Shown here piece by piece: positions 30,849 to 40,115 of a stretch of DNA of 41,952 bases. Position numbers and translations under genes: made by a program. Below the pieces are notes generated by a model that was not told the DNA's origin, ran no database searches, and saw nothing but the letters and a program-made list of their open reading frames with translations. The DNA lies in assembly GCA_035502185.1 (NCBI GenBank), contig DATJUT010000097.1, positions 1 to 41,952 on the forward strand, written 5' to 3'. Position 1 is the first letter of the stretch. Each line of letters begins with the position of its first letter. Origin of the DNA: Gemmatimonadales bacterium (GTDB lineage Bacteria; Gemmatimonadota; Gemmatimonadetes; Gemmatimonadales; JACORV01).

Positions 30849-32046
30849 GCCTGGAAAGTAACCTCTGCACGCGGTCGAGGATGGCGGCCGCGGCCTCGTC
30901 CTTCGACATCAGGGGGAGCGCCTCCGCGCCGTCTCGCGCGACCAGCGTCACGCGGTTGGTGGGCACCTCGGGGCCGGCGCCCGGCTCGGTCGCGTCGTTC
31001 GCGACCACCAGGTCCAGCTGCTTGGCCTCGAGCTTGGCGCGCGCCGCGGCGATCACGTCGTCGGTCTCGAGCGCGAAGCCGACCACGACCGCACCCCTCT
31101 TCCGCCGCGCCGCCGTCCCGGCCAGCACGTCGTCGGTAGGCTCGAGGTCGAGGCGGAGCGCGCCGTCGCTGCGCCGCAGCTTCTGGCCCAGCGCCCTCGC
31201 GGGCCGGTAGTCGGCCGGCGCGGCGGCCATCAGCAGGAGGTCGGCCAGGGGGAGCGCATCGCCGACCGCGGCCTTCAGGTCGGCGGTGGATTCCACCCGC
31301 ACGACCTCGACGCCGGGCGGGGGCTCGAGCCCCGACGGGCCGCTGACCAGCGTGACCTCGGCTCCGCGCAGCCACGCCTCGCGCGCCAGTGCGTAGCCCA
31401 TGCGTCCGCTGGAGCGGTTGGTGACGACCCGCACCGGGTCCAGGCGCTCGCGGGTCGGTCCCGCGGTGACGAGCACCCGGGCGCCGGCCCACGGCGCGGC
31501 GCTCCGCAGCAGCCGCTCGACGTGAGCGACGATGGCCTCGGGCTCCACCATCCGGCCCGGGCCTTCGCCCTCGCCGCGGGCGAGGGCGCCGGTGTCGGGG
31601 CCCAGCACATGCGCCCCGCGCGCGCGCAGCAGGGCGAGGTTGGACTGGGTTTCGGGGTGGGCGTACATCCGGTCGTTCATCGCGGGGGCGAGCAGCAGCG
31701 GCGCGCGGCGCGCCAGCAGCAGCGCGGTGAGGAAGTCGTCGGCCATGCCCTGGGCCACGCGGGCCACCAGGTGCGCCGTGGCGGGGGCGACCACGATCAG
31801 CTCGGCTTCCCGCCCGAGCCGCACGTGCTCGAGCGAGCGGCCGGGCTGCCACAGCGAGGTGACCACCGGCCGGCCGGTGAGCGCCTCGAACGTCACGGGT
31901 CCGACGAACTCGGCCGCCGCGGCCGTCAGCACCGCGTCGACCGTCGCGCCGGCCTCGGTGAGGCGGCGCGCGACGATGCAGGACTTGTACGCGGCGATGC
32001 CGCCCGACACGCCGAGAACGACGTGCCGGCCGGCGACCCGGGTCAC
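30841..32046 (-). CDS. coaBC: bifunctional phosphopantothenoylcysteine decarboxylase/phosphopantothenate-cysteine ligase
   Basis: CoaBC carries out two steps of coenzyme A synthesis. The N-terminal flavoprotein half shows GVSGGIAAYKS at 12-22, and the active-site PAMNDRMYAHP. The C-terminal synthetase half has VTAGPTRERLDPVR, NRSSGRMGYALA and the late VANDATEPGAG. The 401-residue length is normal. The GTG at 32046 overlaps the rpoZ stop (GTGA). Confidence 0.95.
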   Translation of the reverse strand: MTRVAGRHVVLGVSGGIAAYKSCIVARRLTEAGATVDAVLTAAAAEFVGPVTFEALTGRPVVTSLWQPGRSLEHVRLGREAELIVVAPATAHLVARVAQGMADDFLTALLLARRAPLLLAPAMNDRMYAHPETQSNLALLRARGAHVLGPDTGALARGEGEGPGRMVEPEAIVAHVERLLRSAAPWAGARVLVTAGPTRERLDPVRVVTNRSSGRMGYALAREAWLRGAEVTLVSGPSGLEPPPGVEVVRVESTADLKAAVGDALPLADLLLMAAAPADYRPARALGQKLRRSDGALRLDLEPTDDVLAGTAARRKRGAVVVGFALETDDVIAAARAKLEAKQLDLVVANDATEPGAGPEVPTNRVTLVARDGAEALPLMSKDEAAAAILDRVQRLLSRRG

Positions 32047-32255
32047 GCCTCCTGCCTGCGCCGCCGGGTGATCTTGTACTTCAGGTCCCCCGACGACAGC
32101 TCCTCGAGCGACGTCGTGGTGAGCTTCTTCTCCCGCTCGACGGTGCGTTCCTTGGGGAAGTCGTTCACGAAGCGGGCGAACTTCGCGGCCACCAGCACGC
32201 CGATGTACTTGTTGCCCGCCTGATGCGCGATCTCCGTGGGCGTGAACACCCGCAT
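32043..32255 (-). CDS. rpoZ: DNA-directed RNA polymerase omega subunit
   Basis: Omega assists assembly of the polymerase beta' subunit. The 70-residue product begins MRVFTPTEIA and has the helix AGNKYIGVLVAAKFAR, which matches the family's short conserved core although the sequence is divergent. The position gmk-rpoZ-coaBC is the usual one in many bacteria and supports the call. The ATG at 32255 has GGAGG 6 nt upstream and follows the gmk stop by 1 nt. Confidence 0.88.
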   Translation of the reverse strand: MRVFTPTEIAHQAGNKYIGVLVAAKFARFVNDFPKERTVEREKKLTTTSLEELSSGDLKYKITRRRRQEA

Positions 32256-32256
32256 C

Positions 32257-32910
32257 CTACGCCTCCTTGACGTCACCCAGCCGGTCGGCCAGCGCCCCGA
32301 TGTCCCGGCCCAGCTGGGCCAGCTCGTCCACCAGATCGGGGTTTCGGCGCGGCCGGCGGTTTTCCGCGTCGAGAATGGCGGCCACTTCGGCGACCGCCTC
32401 GGTTCGGTCAGCGTTGACGACGACGTAATCGTAGTCCAGCGCCTCGCTCAGCTCGGCGACGGCGGTCCGCAGCCTGGCGCCCAGCGTCGCAGCGCGGGTC
32501 CCCGTGGGGCCCCCCAGGCGCTGCAACAGCTCCTCGGCCGACGGCGGCACCACGAACACCAGCACCGCGTCCGGATAGCACTGTCGAACGGCACGCGCAC
32601 CGCGGGTCTCGATGTCCAGCACGACGTGGCGCCCCGAGGCGAGGACCTTGTCGATCTCCGACTTGAGGGTGCCGTAGCGCTCGCCGCTGTACTCGGCCCA
32701 CTCCAGGAACTCCCCGGCGCGGACCCGCCGCTCGAACTCCTCGCGCGAGAGGAAATGGTAGTCCACCCCGTCGCGCTCCTTGGGCCGCGGCGCGCGGGTG
32801 GTGGCGGAGACCGAGTAGCCCACGTCCTCGCGAGCGGTCACCAGCGCGTAGGCGATGGTGGTCTTGCCGCCGCCCGACGGGGCCGAGAGCACCAGCGGAT
32901 ACGGCTTCAC
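32257..32910 (-). CDS. gmk: guanylate kinase
   Basis: Gmk phosphorylates GMP to GDP. The 217-residue product has the P-loop SAPSGGGKTT at 9-18, the GMP-binding segments YSVSATTRAPRPKERDGVDYHF and EFLEWAEYSGERYGT, and VVLDIETRGA. The GTG at 32910 overlaps the yicC stop (GTGA). The C-terminal helix is slightly longer than usual. Confidence 0.95.
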   Translation of the reverse strand: MKPYPLVLSAPSGGGKTTIAYALVTAREDVGYSVSATTRAPRPKERDGVDYHFLSREEFERRVRAGEFLEWAEYSGERYGTLKSEIDKVLASGRHVVLDIETRGARAVRQCYPDAVLVFVVPPSAEELLQRLGGPTGTRAATLGARLRTAVAELSEALDYDYVVVNADRTEAVAEVAAILDAENRRPRRNPDLVDELAQLGRDIGALADRLGDVKEA

Positions 32911-33785
32911 TCGAGGTTCTCGACCTGCTCGCGCAACTTCTCCAGCTCGGTCTTCATCACGATGACGGCCTCGGCGATGGTCGCGTCGTTCGCCTTCGAG
33001 CCCATCGTGTTGACCTCGCGCCCGGCCTCCTGCAGCAGGAAGCCGAGCCGGCGGCCCACCGCCGGCTCCGCGCCGTCGAGGGCCTGGCGCATCGCGTCCA
33101 GGTGCGTCGCGAAGCGCACCAGCTCCTCGGTGATGTCCAGGCGGTCCGCGATGATCGCGATCTCCTTCGCCAGCCGCTCGGGCTCGAGGGCCACGCCGCC
33201 GGCGAGCGTCTTCACCGCCGCGGCCAGCCGCTCGCTCTCCCGCACCAGCCGGCCCGGCGCCGCCTCGCCCACCCGGCGCCCGAGCGCCGCCAGCGCGTCG
33301 AGGCGGCGCAGCAGGTCGGCCCCCAGGGCCCGGCCCTCCTGCTCCCGGGTCGTCACGCAGGCTTCGGCCGCGCGGTCGAGCACGGCCTCGACGCCGCCCG
33401 TGTCGGGCCCGGCGTCCCCCCGCGCCACCCGGACCACCTCGGGCAGGCGCGCCAGCGACGCCAGATCGAGGTCGCCCTTCACGCCCAGCTCGCGGCCCAG
33501 CGCGCGCAGCGCCGCGACCAGGGCCCGCGCGCGCTCGGTGTCCACCTCCACCGTCTCGCTCTGCGGCGGCGCCTCCAGCCAGTGCCCCGCGACCGTGACG
33601 TGGCCCCGCTGGAAGTGCGCCCGCAGCCGCTCGCGCAGCTCCCCCTCGCGATCGGCCAGCTCCGCCGGCACCCTGAGCTGCACGCTCAGGTGCCGGTGGT
33701 TCACGGAGCGGATCTCGATCCGGAGCCGGCCGCCGGCCACTGCGCCCTCGGCGGCCCCGAACCCGGTCATGCTCCTCGCGCTCAC
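32907..33785 (-). CDS. yicC: YicC family endoribonuclease-like protein
   Basis: YicC proteins are conserved next to gmk; E. coli YicC has reported endoribonuclease activity. The 292-residue product has the family start SMTGFGAAEG, SVNHRHLSVQLRVP and the C-terminal REVNTMGSKANDATIAEAVIVMKTELEKLREQVENLE split over a long helix. GTG 33785 is used since family members usually have about five residues before SMTGFG; ATG 33770 is possible. Confidence 0.92.
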   Translation of the reverse strand: MSARSMTGFGAAEGAVAGGRLRIEIRSVNHRHLSVQLRVPAELADREGELRERLRAHFQRGHVTVAGHWLEAPPQSETVEVDTERARALVAALRALGRELGVKGDLDLASLARLPEVVRVARGDAGPDTGGVEAVLDRAAEACVTTREQEGRALGADLLRRLDALAALGRRVGEAAPGRLVRESERLAAAVKTLAGGVALEPERLAKEIAIIADRLDITEELVRFATHLDAMRQALDGAEPAVGRRLGFLLQEAGREVNTMGSKANDATIAEAVIVMKTELEKLREQVENLE

Positions 33786-33812
33786 GCCGCGGCTGTCCCG
33801 GTCAAGCCTTGT

Positions 33813-33841
33813 AAGATAGCCCCGAGGGCCTAGTTGGTGAA
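33813..33841 (-). promoter_or_regulatory. candidate promoter upstream of yicC
   Basis: On the minus strand TTCACC (33836-33841) and TATCTT (33813-33818) are 17 bp apart. They lie at the end of the upstream barrel gene, in the largest gap of the run (44 nt), about 28 nt before the yicC start. Confidence 0.3.
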
Positions 33842-35680
33842 CTCCCAGCGCACGCCGTACCGCTGCGCCACCGGCGGCATCGGCACGCCGGGGATCAGGG
33901 CGTACTGCTCGTTCCGCGCATTGCGCAGCGTCCAGAACAGCGCCGCGCCCAGCAGCCGCATCTCCGCGCGCCAGTCGAACACCATCGCCCCCGGCAGCCG
34001 CACCGGCGCCCCGCTCCCGTCCACGCCCATCGCCCCGTGGCTCCACGACTCCACGCCCACCTCCGCCGTGAAGTCGAAGGCGTTGCGTCGCAGGATCGGC
34101 AGCAGGCGCGAGCGGAACGTGGCCGTCATCCGCGCATGGTGCGGCGGCTCGTACGCCGAGGTCACGGGATCGAGCGGATGCCGGTACCAGCCGGCCAGCG
34201 TCAGGGACAGCGCCGGCCGGAGCGCGAAGCTCGCCGTCACCGTCCGGACCGGGAGGCTCGAATACGCCGGCACCACGCTGTCGAACACCCCGTACACCGG
34301 GGCGGCGAACCCGCCGTGCCGGGTGTAGGTGAGGTCGAGATCCGCGAAGGCGCTGGTGAGCGCGACGCCGCCGGAGACGTCGGTCACCCGCTGCACCGTG
34401 TCGGCGAGCACGGCCGGCTCGGCCACCGCGCGGCGCATCCGCGCCGCGCCGTGCAGCGCCAGGGCCCGCCACGGCCGCAGCTCGGCGCCGAGCGAACCGT
34501 CGAGGGAGTGGCGGGCGCCGGTGTGGGTGCGGAGGTCCACGTCGCCCGACACCGTGAGCGCGCTGAACGGGGAGACCGCAGCCCGGAGCCGGAACTCGAA
34601 CGGCGTGCTGGAGTCCCTCACGCGGCTGGTGAGCTCGCCGGACCATCGCTCCGCCCGGTAGCCCACGATCGCCGCCCCCTGCAGCTCGTTGCGGGCCAGC
34701 GCCGCCACGGAGTCGGTGTAGGAGGTGCTGCCGGCCAGCGCGTCGAACCGGAGCCCGAGGCCGTCGTCCCGCGTCGCCGCGTAGCCGCGGAGGAACAGAT
34801 CGGTCCGGTGCGCGCCGGGGTTCGGAATCGTGTCGCTGGCTCCCGAGGGCAGCGTGACGGCGAACGCGTCGCGGTTGGTCGTCATGCTGATGGCCTGGTA
34901 TTCCACGCCGAGCCGGGACGACGGGCTCCACGATCCCTTGGCCCACACCGTGATGTCGTTCGTGTGCCCGGAGGAGGAGTTGCTGGCCGCGGTCCCGAGG
35001 AACTCGACGCCTACGCCCACGCCCGCCCCGCCCCTCCAGCGGTTGAGATAGCGGATGCGATAGGTGTTGGTGCTGGCGTCCCCGGTGGCGAACGAGGTCT
35101 CGGTGCGGGGCCGGGGCACCAGCTGCGCGTCCGAGAACAGGTACACCCGCACCACCGTGGGCAGCACCTCGACCTCGACCCGCTGCACGAAGCCGAGGCC
35201 GTACTGGGAGAGATCGATGCCGGCGCTGTCGCGGCCCAGCGGATCGATCGCGAACCCGTCCCAGAACAGCTCCACGGACGCGGCGCCCTGCCCGGCGTAG
35301 TGCAGCGCTTCGGGTCGCCCGAACCACCCGGCCCTCACCAGGAAGACGCCGGGGACCTTCTGCAGCAGCTCGCCCAGGTTGAGCGCCCCGCTGAACCACA
35401 GCGCGTCGCGGTCGAACACGATGCGTCCGTTCCTGGGCAGCGGACCGGGCGGCGCACCGAGGCGCGGGAGCTGGGGGAGGAAGCTGTCGGGGCGGAGCGA
35501 ATCGGGCACGGGCGTGGTGTCGGCCCGCGCTGCACCGGCGGTCGTGTCCGCCCGGTTGCCGGGTGCCACCGCGTGCGTCGTGTCGGCCGGGGCCGGGCGG
35601 GCGGGCGGAGGGTTCTGGGCAGCGGCGCCGGTCGCCAGGAGCAGCGCCGCGAGCGCGACTGTGGGGCCGCGAGGCGTCAC
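33830..35680 (-). CDS. TonB-dependent receptor-like outer-membrane protein
   Basis: The 616-residue product has a signal peptide (about 1-21) and a Pro/Ala/Asp/Thr-rich linker with repeated ADTT (to about 80). A plug-like domain follows at about 85-190 (LGELLQKVPGVFLVR, ELFWDGFAID, VQRVEVEVLP). The rest (about 190-616) has the alternating pattern of a beta-barrel and ends YGVRWEFTN. No clear TonB box is seen. Substrate is unknown. The GTG at 35680 follows the pepA stop by 1 nt, which ties it to pepA, an odd pairing for a receptor. Confidence 0.75.
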   Translation of the reverse strand: MTPRGPTVALAALLLATGAAAQNPPPARPAPADTTHAVAPGNRADTTAGAARADTTPVPDSLRPDSFLPQLPRLGAPPGPLPRNGRIVFDRDALWFSGALNLGELLQKVPGVFLVRAGWFGRPEALHYAGQGAASVELFWDGFAIDPLGRDSAGIDLSQYGLGFVQRVEVEVLPTVVRVYLFSDAQLVPRPRTETSFATGDASTNTYRIRYLNRWRGGAGVGVGVEFLGTAASNSSSGHTNDITVWAKGSWSPSSRLGVEYQAISMTTNRDAFAVTLPSGASDTIPNPGAHRTDLFLRGYAATRDDGLGLRFDALAGSTSYTDSVAALARNELQGAAIVGYRAERWSGELTSRVRDSSTPFEFRLRAAVSPFSALTVSGDVDLRTHTGARHSLDGSLGAELRPWRALALHGAARMRRAVAEPAVLADTVQRVTDVSGGVALTSAFADLDLTYTRHGGFAAPVYGVFDSVVPAYSSLPVRTVTASFALRPALSLTLAGWYRHPLDPVTSAYEPPHHARMTATFRSRLLPILRRNAFDFTAEVGVESWSHGAMGVDGSGAPVRLPGAMVFDWRAEMRLLGAALFWTLRNARNEQYALIPGVPMPPVAQRYGVRWEFTN

Positions 35681-35681
35681 G

Positions 35682-37198
35682 TCAGCCGGCGCGCCCCAGC
35701 AGGAACTCCACGAACAGGCGGGTCGGCACGCCGCTCGGTCCCTTGGGGAGCGGCGGCGCGTCGGCCTCCGAATAGGCCGTGCCGGCCACGTCGAGGTGCA
35801 CCCACGGATAGCCCTCCGCGAACTCGCGCAGGAACCAGCCCGCGGTGATGGTGCCCGCCGGCCGCCCGCCGGAGTTCTTGACGTCGGCGATGTCCGATTT
35901 GTTATGCTCGCGGTACTCGTCGAGCATCGGCAGCGGCCACACCCGCTCCCCCGCCCGGTCGCCGGCGCGCCGCACCTCCTCGATCAGCGCCTCGTCCGTC
36001 CCCATCACGGCGCTGGCGGCGTGGCCCAGGGCGATCACCACGGCGCCGGTGAGCGTCGCGGCGTCCAGCACCGCGGCCGGCTTGAAGCGGCGCACGTACG
36101 AAAGGGCGTCGGCCAGCACGAGCCGCCCCTCCGCGTCGGTGTTGACGATCTCGACGTGCTTGCCCGAGTGGCTCTTCACCACGTCGGACGGCCGCACCGC
36201 CGAGCCGCTCGGCATGTTGTCGGTCGAAGGGACGACGCCGACGGCGTTGAGCTTCGGCTTGAGGCGGCCCAGGGCCTCGAACGCGCCCAGCACGGCCGCG
36301 GCACCCGACATGTCGTATTTCATCTCGTCCATCTGCGCCGCCGGCTTGATCGAGATGCCGCCGGTGTCGAACGTGATGCCCTTGCCCACCAGCGCGACCG
36401 GCGCCGCGTCGCCCGCGCCCCGGTATTCGAGCACGATGAACCGCGGCTCCGTCGTGCTGCCCTGTGCGACCGCCAGCAGCGCCCCCATGCCTTCCTGTCG
36501 CATCTGCTCCCGGTCCAGGACCGTCACGGCGAAGCCGTAGGCCGCGGCGAGCTGGCGCGCGGTGTCCGCCAGCAGCGAGGGGGTGCACTGGTTGGGGGGC
36601 AGGAACTGGAGCCGCCGCGCCAGCGCGTGGCCTTCGGCCGCCGCCTGGCCGACGGCGAAGCCGCGCTGCGCCTCGGCTGCCTCGCCGGGTTCGACGACCA
36701 CGGTCAGGTCCGTGACGGGCGGCCGCCGGTCCGGCGCCGGCGTCTTCAGCTCGTCGAACTGCCAGGCGCCCTGCGCCAGTCCCTCGAGGGCCGCCTGCGC
36801 GAAATCGGCCGCGCCCACGCCGGGGCGCAGGGCGGCCGGCATCGCGAACGCGAAGGCGCCGGTGCCGAAAGAGCGCGCGCGCCGCGCGGCCACCGCGGCC
36901 GCGCGCCGGATCGCGTTGCGGAACGCCGCGGCCCGTGCGAGCCCGCCCGCCAGCGGCAGCTCCTCCGGCTTCCCGACCCCCACCAGCAGCACGCGCTGCG
37001 GCGAGGCCGGCACGTAGAGCAGCGCGGTCTCGTCGCGCGCGCCGGTGAAGTCCCCGGCCCAGACGCGGGCGAGCATCCCGCCGGTGCGCTCGTCCAAGCC
37101 CGCCAGGGCGGCGGGCGGCGTCTTGTCGAGCTTCGGCACGGCCACCGCCAGGACCGGCACGCCGGCCGCTTCGACCGTCGAGGCGAGGAGCGTGTAGT

Positions 37199-37202
<4 letters not shown>
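35682..37202 (-). CDS. pepA: leucyl aminopeptidase (M17)
   Basis: PepA is a hexameric dizinc aminopeptidase; some homologues also bind DNA in site-specific recombination or carAB control. The 506-residue product has the N-terminal regulatory domain and the catalytic core with Lys274, Asp279, Lys286 and Asp297. The signature NTDAEGRL with Asp356, Glu358 and Arg360 is also present. The ATG at 37202 overlaps the icd stop by 4 nt. Confidence 0.95.
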
Positions 37203-38413
<1,211 letters not shown>

Positions 38414-38454
38414 CCTGTGGCTCCTCGGCTCGTCTGGAAGTGGACTCGAACGGG

Positions 38455-38473
38455 GTTGAGGGACAACCTCAAC
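38455..38473. promoter_or_regulatory. short palindrome in the icd leader
   Basis: GTTGAGG and CCTCAAC form a perfect 7-bp inverted repeat with a 5-nt centre, between the candidate icd promoter and the icd start. It may be an operator or a leader hairpin; no regulator can be named. Confidence 0.35.
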
Positions 38474-38484
38474 GGGAGCAGGCA

Positions 38485-38513
38485 AACGTAATTGGGGAAA
38501 CGTCTTAGGGCAA
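38485..38513 (-). promoter_or_regulatory. candidate promoter for icd
   Basis: On the minus strand TTGCCC (38508-38513) and TACGTT (38485-38490) are 17 bp apart in a locally AT-richer stretch. Matches to consensus are weak (4/6 and 3/6). Confidence 0.25.
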
Positions 38514-38568
38514 CCGGGCTTGAGCAGCTTGTCAGCCCGTCGCCTGTACCGTCAGGCGCGCGGGCGCG

Positions 38569-38919
38569 TCAGGACGCGTGGTCGGCCGGGTAGTGGAACT
38601 TGTGGAGGAGCCGGTGGACGGCGGGAGCTGCCAGGATGGCGGCGGTCACGAGGAAGACCAGCCCGGCGTAGAGCGCGTAGCAGCCCGCGAACAGCTTGCC
38701 GCCCGCCGTCTGCGGGCTCTCGACCGGCCCCATGCCGCCCAGGAGCATCGCGGCGTTGAGGAAGGCGTCGCGCCAGGCCAGGCCCTCGTAGCGGGCGTAG
38801 CCGACCATGCCGATCAACAGGGAGACGGCGACGAAGCCTGCGGCGATCGCGAGATGCCGCAGCATGCGCCGCAGGAAGTGGCGGCGCGAGATGGGTGGAT
38901 GGTGCCGCGGTTCGTACAC
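38569..38919 (-). CDS. small two-helix membrane protein with pore-loop-like segment
   Basis: The 116-residue product starts with a basic, His-rich stretch and a first helix at about 23-43 (LAIAAGFVAVSLLIGMVGY). A re-entrant-like segment follows (WRDAFLNAAMLLGGMGPV), then a second helix at about 72-98. It ends in HRLLHKFHYPADHAS. The helix-pore-helix layout recalls two-TM potassium channels, but the selectivity motif TVGYG is absent and GGMGPV stands in its place. The function is open. GTG 38919 is used; ATG 38865 would drop the N-terminal 18 residues. Confidence 0.6.
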   Translation of the reverse strand: MYEPRHHPPISRRHFLRRMLRHLAIAAGFVAVSLLIGMVGYARYEGLAWRDAFLNAAMLLGGMGPVESPQTAGGKLFAGCYALYAGLVFLVTAAILAAPAVHRLLHKFHYPADHAS

Positions 38920-39071
38920 GTCGGTCGCTCGCTGCGGGATCGGGCTGCGGGAATCGGGCCGCCGCGAGTATGGCGGGTCGGGGACCGGGGCCGCAAGTGG
39001 CGACCCACGGCCCCCCGGCGGCGGCAGATCCCCCCTTGGGTCTGCTCGACCGCCTTCCTCTCCCGCGCGGG

Positions 39072-39326
39072 CTACGGCGCGCCGGCCGCCGCCTCGTCGA
39101 GGCACGCGATGGCCTCGTCGAAGCTGCCGGCCGGGAGTCCCTCCCGGCTCATCCGGCGCGCCATGGCCTCGAGAGCGGAGCGCTGCTCTTCGCGCGCCTC
39201 CCTCGTCCGATACGGCTCCGGGTCCCAGAACGGTTCCGCCAGCACGTCCGGCAGCGGCGGGAGACCCCTGGCCCCACCGCTCGGGTCGTGCGGCGTCGTG
39301 GCTTCGCCCCGCGTCTCGGATCGCAT
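39072..39326 (-). CDS. hypothetical small protein
   Basis: This is an 84-residue, charged, probably helical product with no membrane segment or known motif. Its codon use has the high third-position GC of real genes here. The ATG at 39326 has GGAG 9 nt upstream, and a candidate promoter lies at 39369-39397. It is divergent from the XRE regulator gene and may be under its control. It could also be a chance frame. Confidence 0.45.
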   Translation of the reverse strand: MRSETRGEATTPHDPSGGARGLPPLPDVLAEPFWDPEPYRTREAREEQRSALEAMARRMSREGLPAGSFDEAIACLDEAAAGAP

Positions 39327-39343
39327 GGCATCCGTCTCCGGGC

Positions 39344-39373
39344 TTGACCATATTATCTGCTGGCGCCTATTAT
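39344..39373 (+). promoter_or_regulatory. promoter for the XRE regulator
   Basis: TTGACC (39344-39349) and TATTAT (39368-39373) are 18 bp apart, each 5/6 to sigma-70 consensus, in an AT-rich island. The transcript would reach the regulator start at 39438 after about 55 nt. Confidence 0.5.
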
Positions 39374-39408
39374 GTGCTATCGCCTTATAGCGCGCAAGAG
39401 CCTAATAG
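39367..39408. promoter_or_regulatory. candidate operator: regularly spaced CTAT/ATAG half-sites
   Basis: CTAT occurs at 39367 and 39377, ATAG at 39387 and again at 39405. The first three start 10 bp apart, one DNA turn. They overlap both the plus-strand -10 box and the opposing promoter, as expected for an autoregulating HTH protein. Confidence 0.4.
39369..39397 (-). promoter_or_regulatory. candidate promoter for the small divergent gene
   Basis: On the minus strand TTGCGC (39392-39397) and CATAAT (39369-39374) are 17 bp apart. The -10 box overlaps that of the opposite promoter, so the two may compete. Confidence 0.4.
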
Positions 39409-39437
39409 CTAGATTGGTGGGGACGAGGCATCGCGAA

Positions 39438-39644
39438 ATGGGAGTCCGGCTCAACCTTATGGGGCTGCTGCGGACGCGGGGGCTGACCCGCTACGCCTTG
39501 GCGAAGGCGAGCGGGCTCAGTCTCTCGGCGATCTACCGCCTGGCCGGGCGGTCGGGGCGCTTCACGCGCTTGGAGGCGGATACGATCGACCGGCTGTGCG
39601 GGGCGCTGCGCTGCACGCCGGGCGAGTTGATCAGCCGGGATTAG
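39438..39644 (+). CDS. XRE-family (Cro/C1-type) helix-turn-helix regulator
   Basis: The 68-residue product is little more than one DNA-binding domain: RLNLMGLLRTRGLTRYALAK, then ASGLSLSAIYRLAGR as helix-turn-helix, then LEADTIDRLCGALRCTPGELI. This is the pattern of short Cro/C1-type regulators. ATG 39438 gives the normal family start and has GAGG 9 nt upstream; earlier codons in frame run through the promoter. Target sites are likely the half-sites at 39367-39408. Confidence 0.8.
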   Translation: MGVRLNLMGLLRTRGLTRYALAKASGLSLSAIYRLAGRSGRFTRLEADTIDRLCGALRCTPGELISRD

Positions 39645-39695
39645 CTTCCTGGTGGTGCGAGGCGCAGGGGCTCAGATGGCCCGCGAGGAGGGTCC

Positions 39696-40064
39696 ATGCC
39701 TGCCGACTACCGGATCGACCGTGCGGCGCGGGTCGTCTACAGCCGCGCGTGGGGCGTCCTCACGGACCAGGACCTCGTGGACAATCGCGTCGCGCTGTTC
39801 ACGGATCCGGCGTTCGCCCCCGAGTTCAATCAGCTGTACGACCTGTCCGCGGTCACGGAGATCAGGGTCACCTCACCCGCCCTGCTTCAGCTGTCGCTGT
39901 CGTCGCGGTTTGCGCCCAGCTCGCGGCGGGCGGTGGTCGTCTCGAGCGACGTCGCCTTCGGCATGGCGCGGATGTACGCGATCCTGACCGGTCACGAGGA
40001 GACGGTCCAGGTCTTCCGGGACCGCGCGAGCGCGGTCGGCTGGCTGGAGGCGGCCCGCGGCTGA
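39696..40064 (+). CDS. STAS-like protein of unknown function
   Basis: The 122-residue product has the alternation of strands and helices of STAS/SpoIIAA-like proteins: YRIDRAARVVYSRAWG, QDLVDNRVALFTD, QLYDLSAVTEIRV, and SSRRAVVVSSDVAFGMARM. No phospho-acceptor serine in the usual DS(T/S) motif can be pointed to. The ATG at 39696 has GGAGG 4 nt upstream. It lies 51 nt after the XRE gene on the same strand and may be cotranscribed with it. Function unknown. Confidence 0.7.
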   Translation: MPADYRIDRAARVVYSRAWGVLTDQDLVDNRVALFTDPAFAPEFNQLYDLSAVTEIRVTSPALLQLSLSSRFAPSSRRAVVVSSDVAFGMARMYAILTGHEETVQVFRDRASAVGWLEAARG

Positions 40065-40115
40065 GGCGCGGCGCCTTGCCCGGGCGCGGGCCGCCGTCCC
40101 GTCAGGACCTCGAGG

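Noticed and set aside
38895-39347. Plus-strand frame covering the gap upstream of the channel-like gene
   Set aside because: Low-complexity Arg/Gly/Pro composition, no start signals; the gap 38920-39071 otherwise shows no gene.
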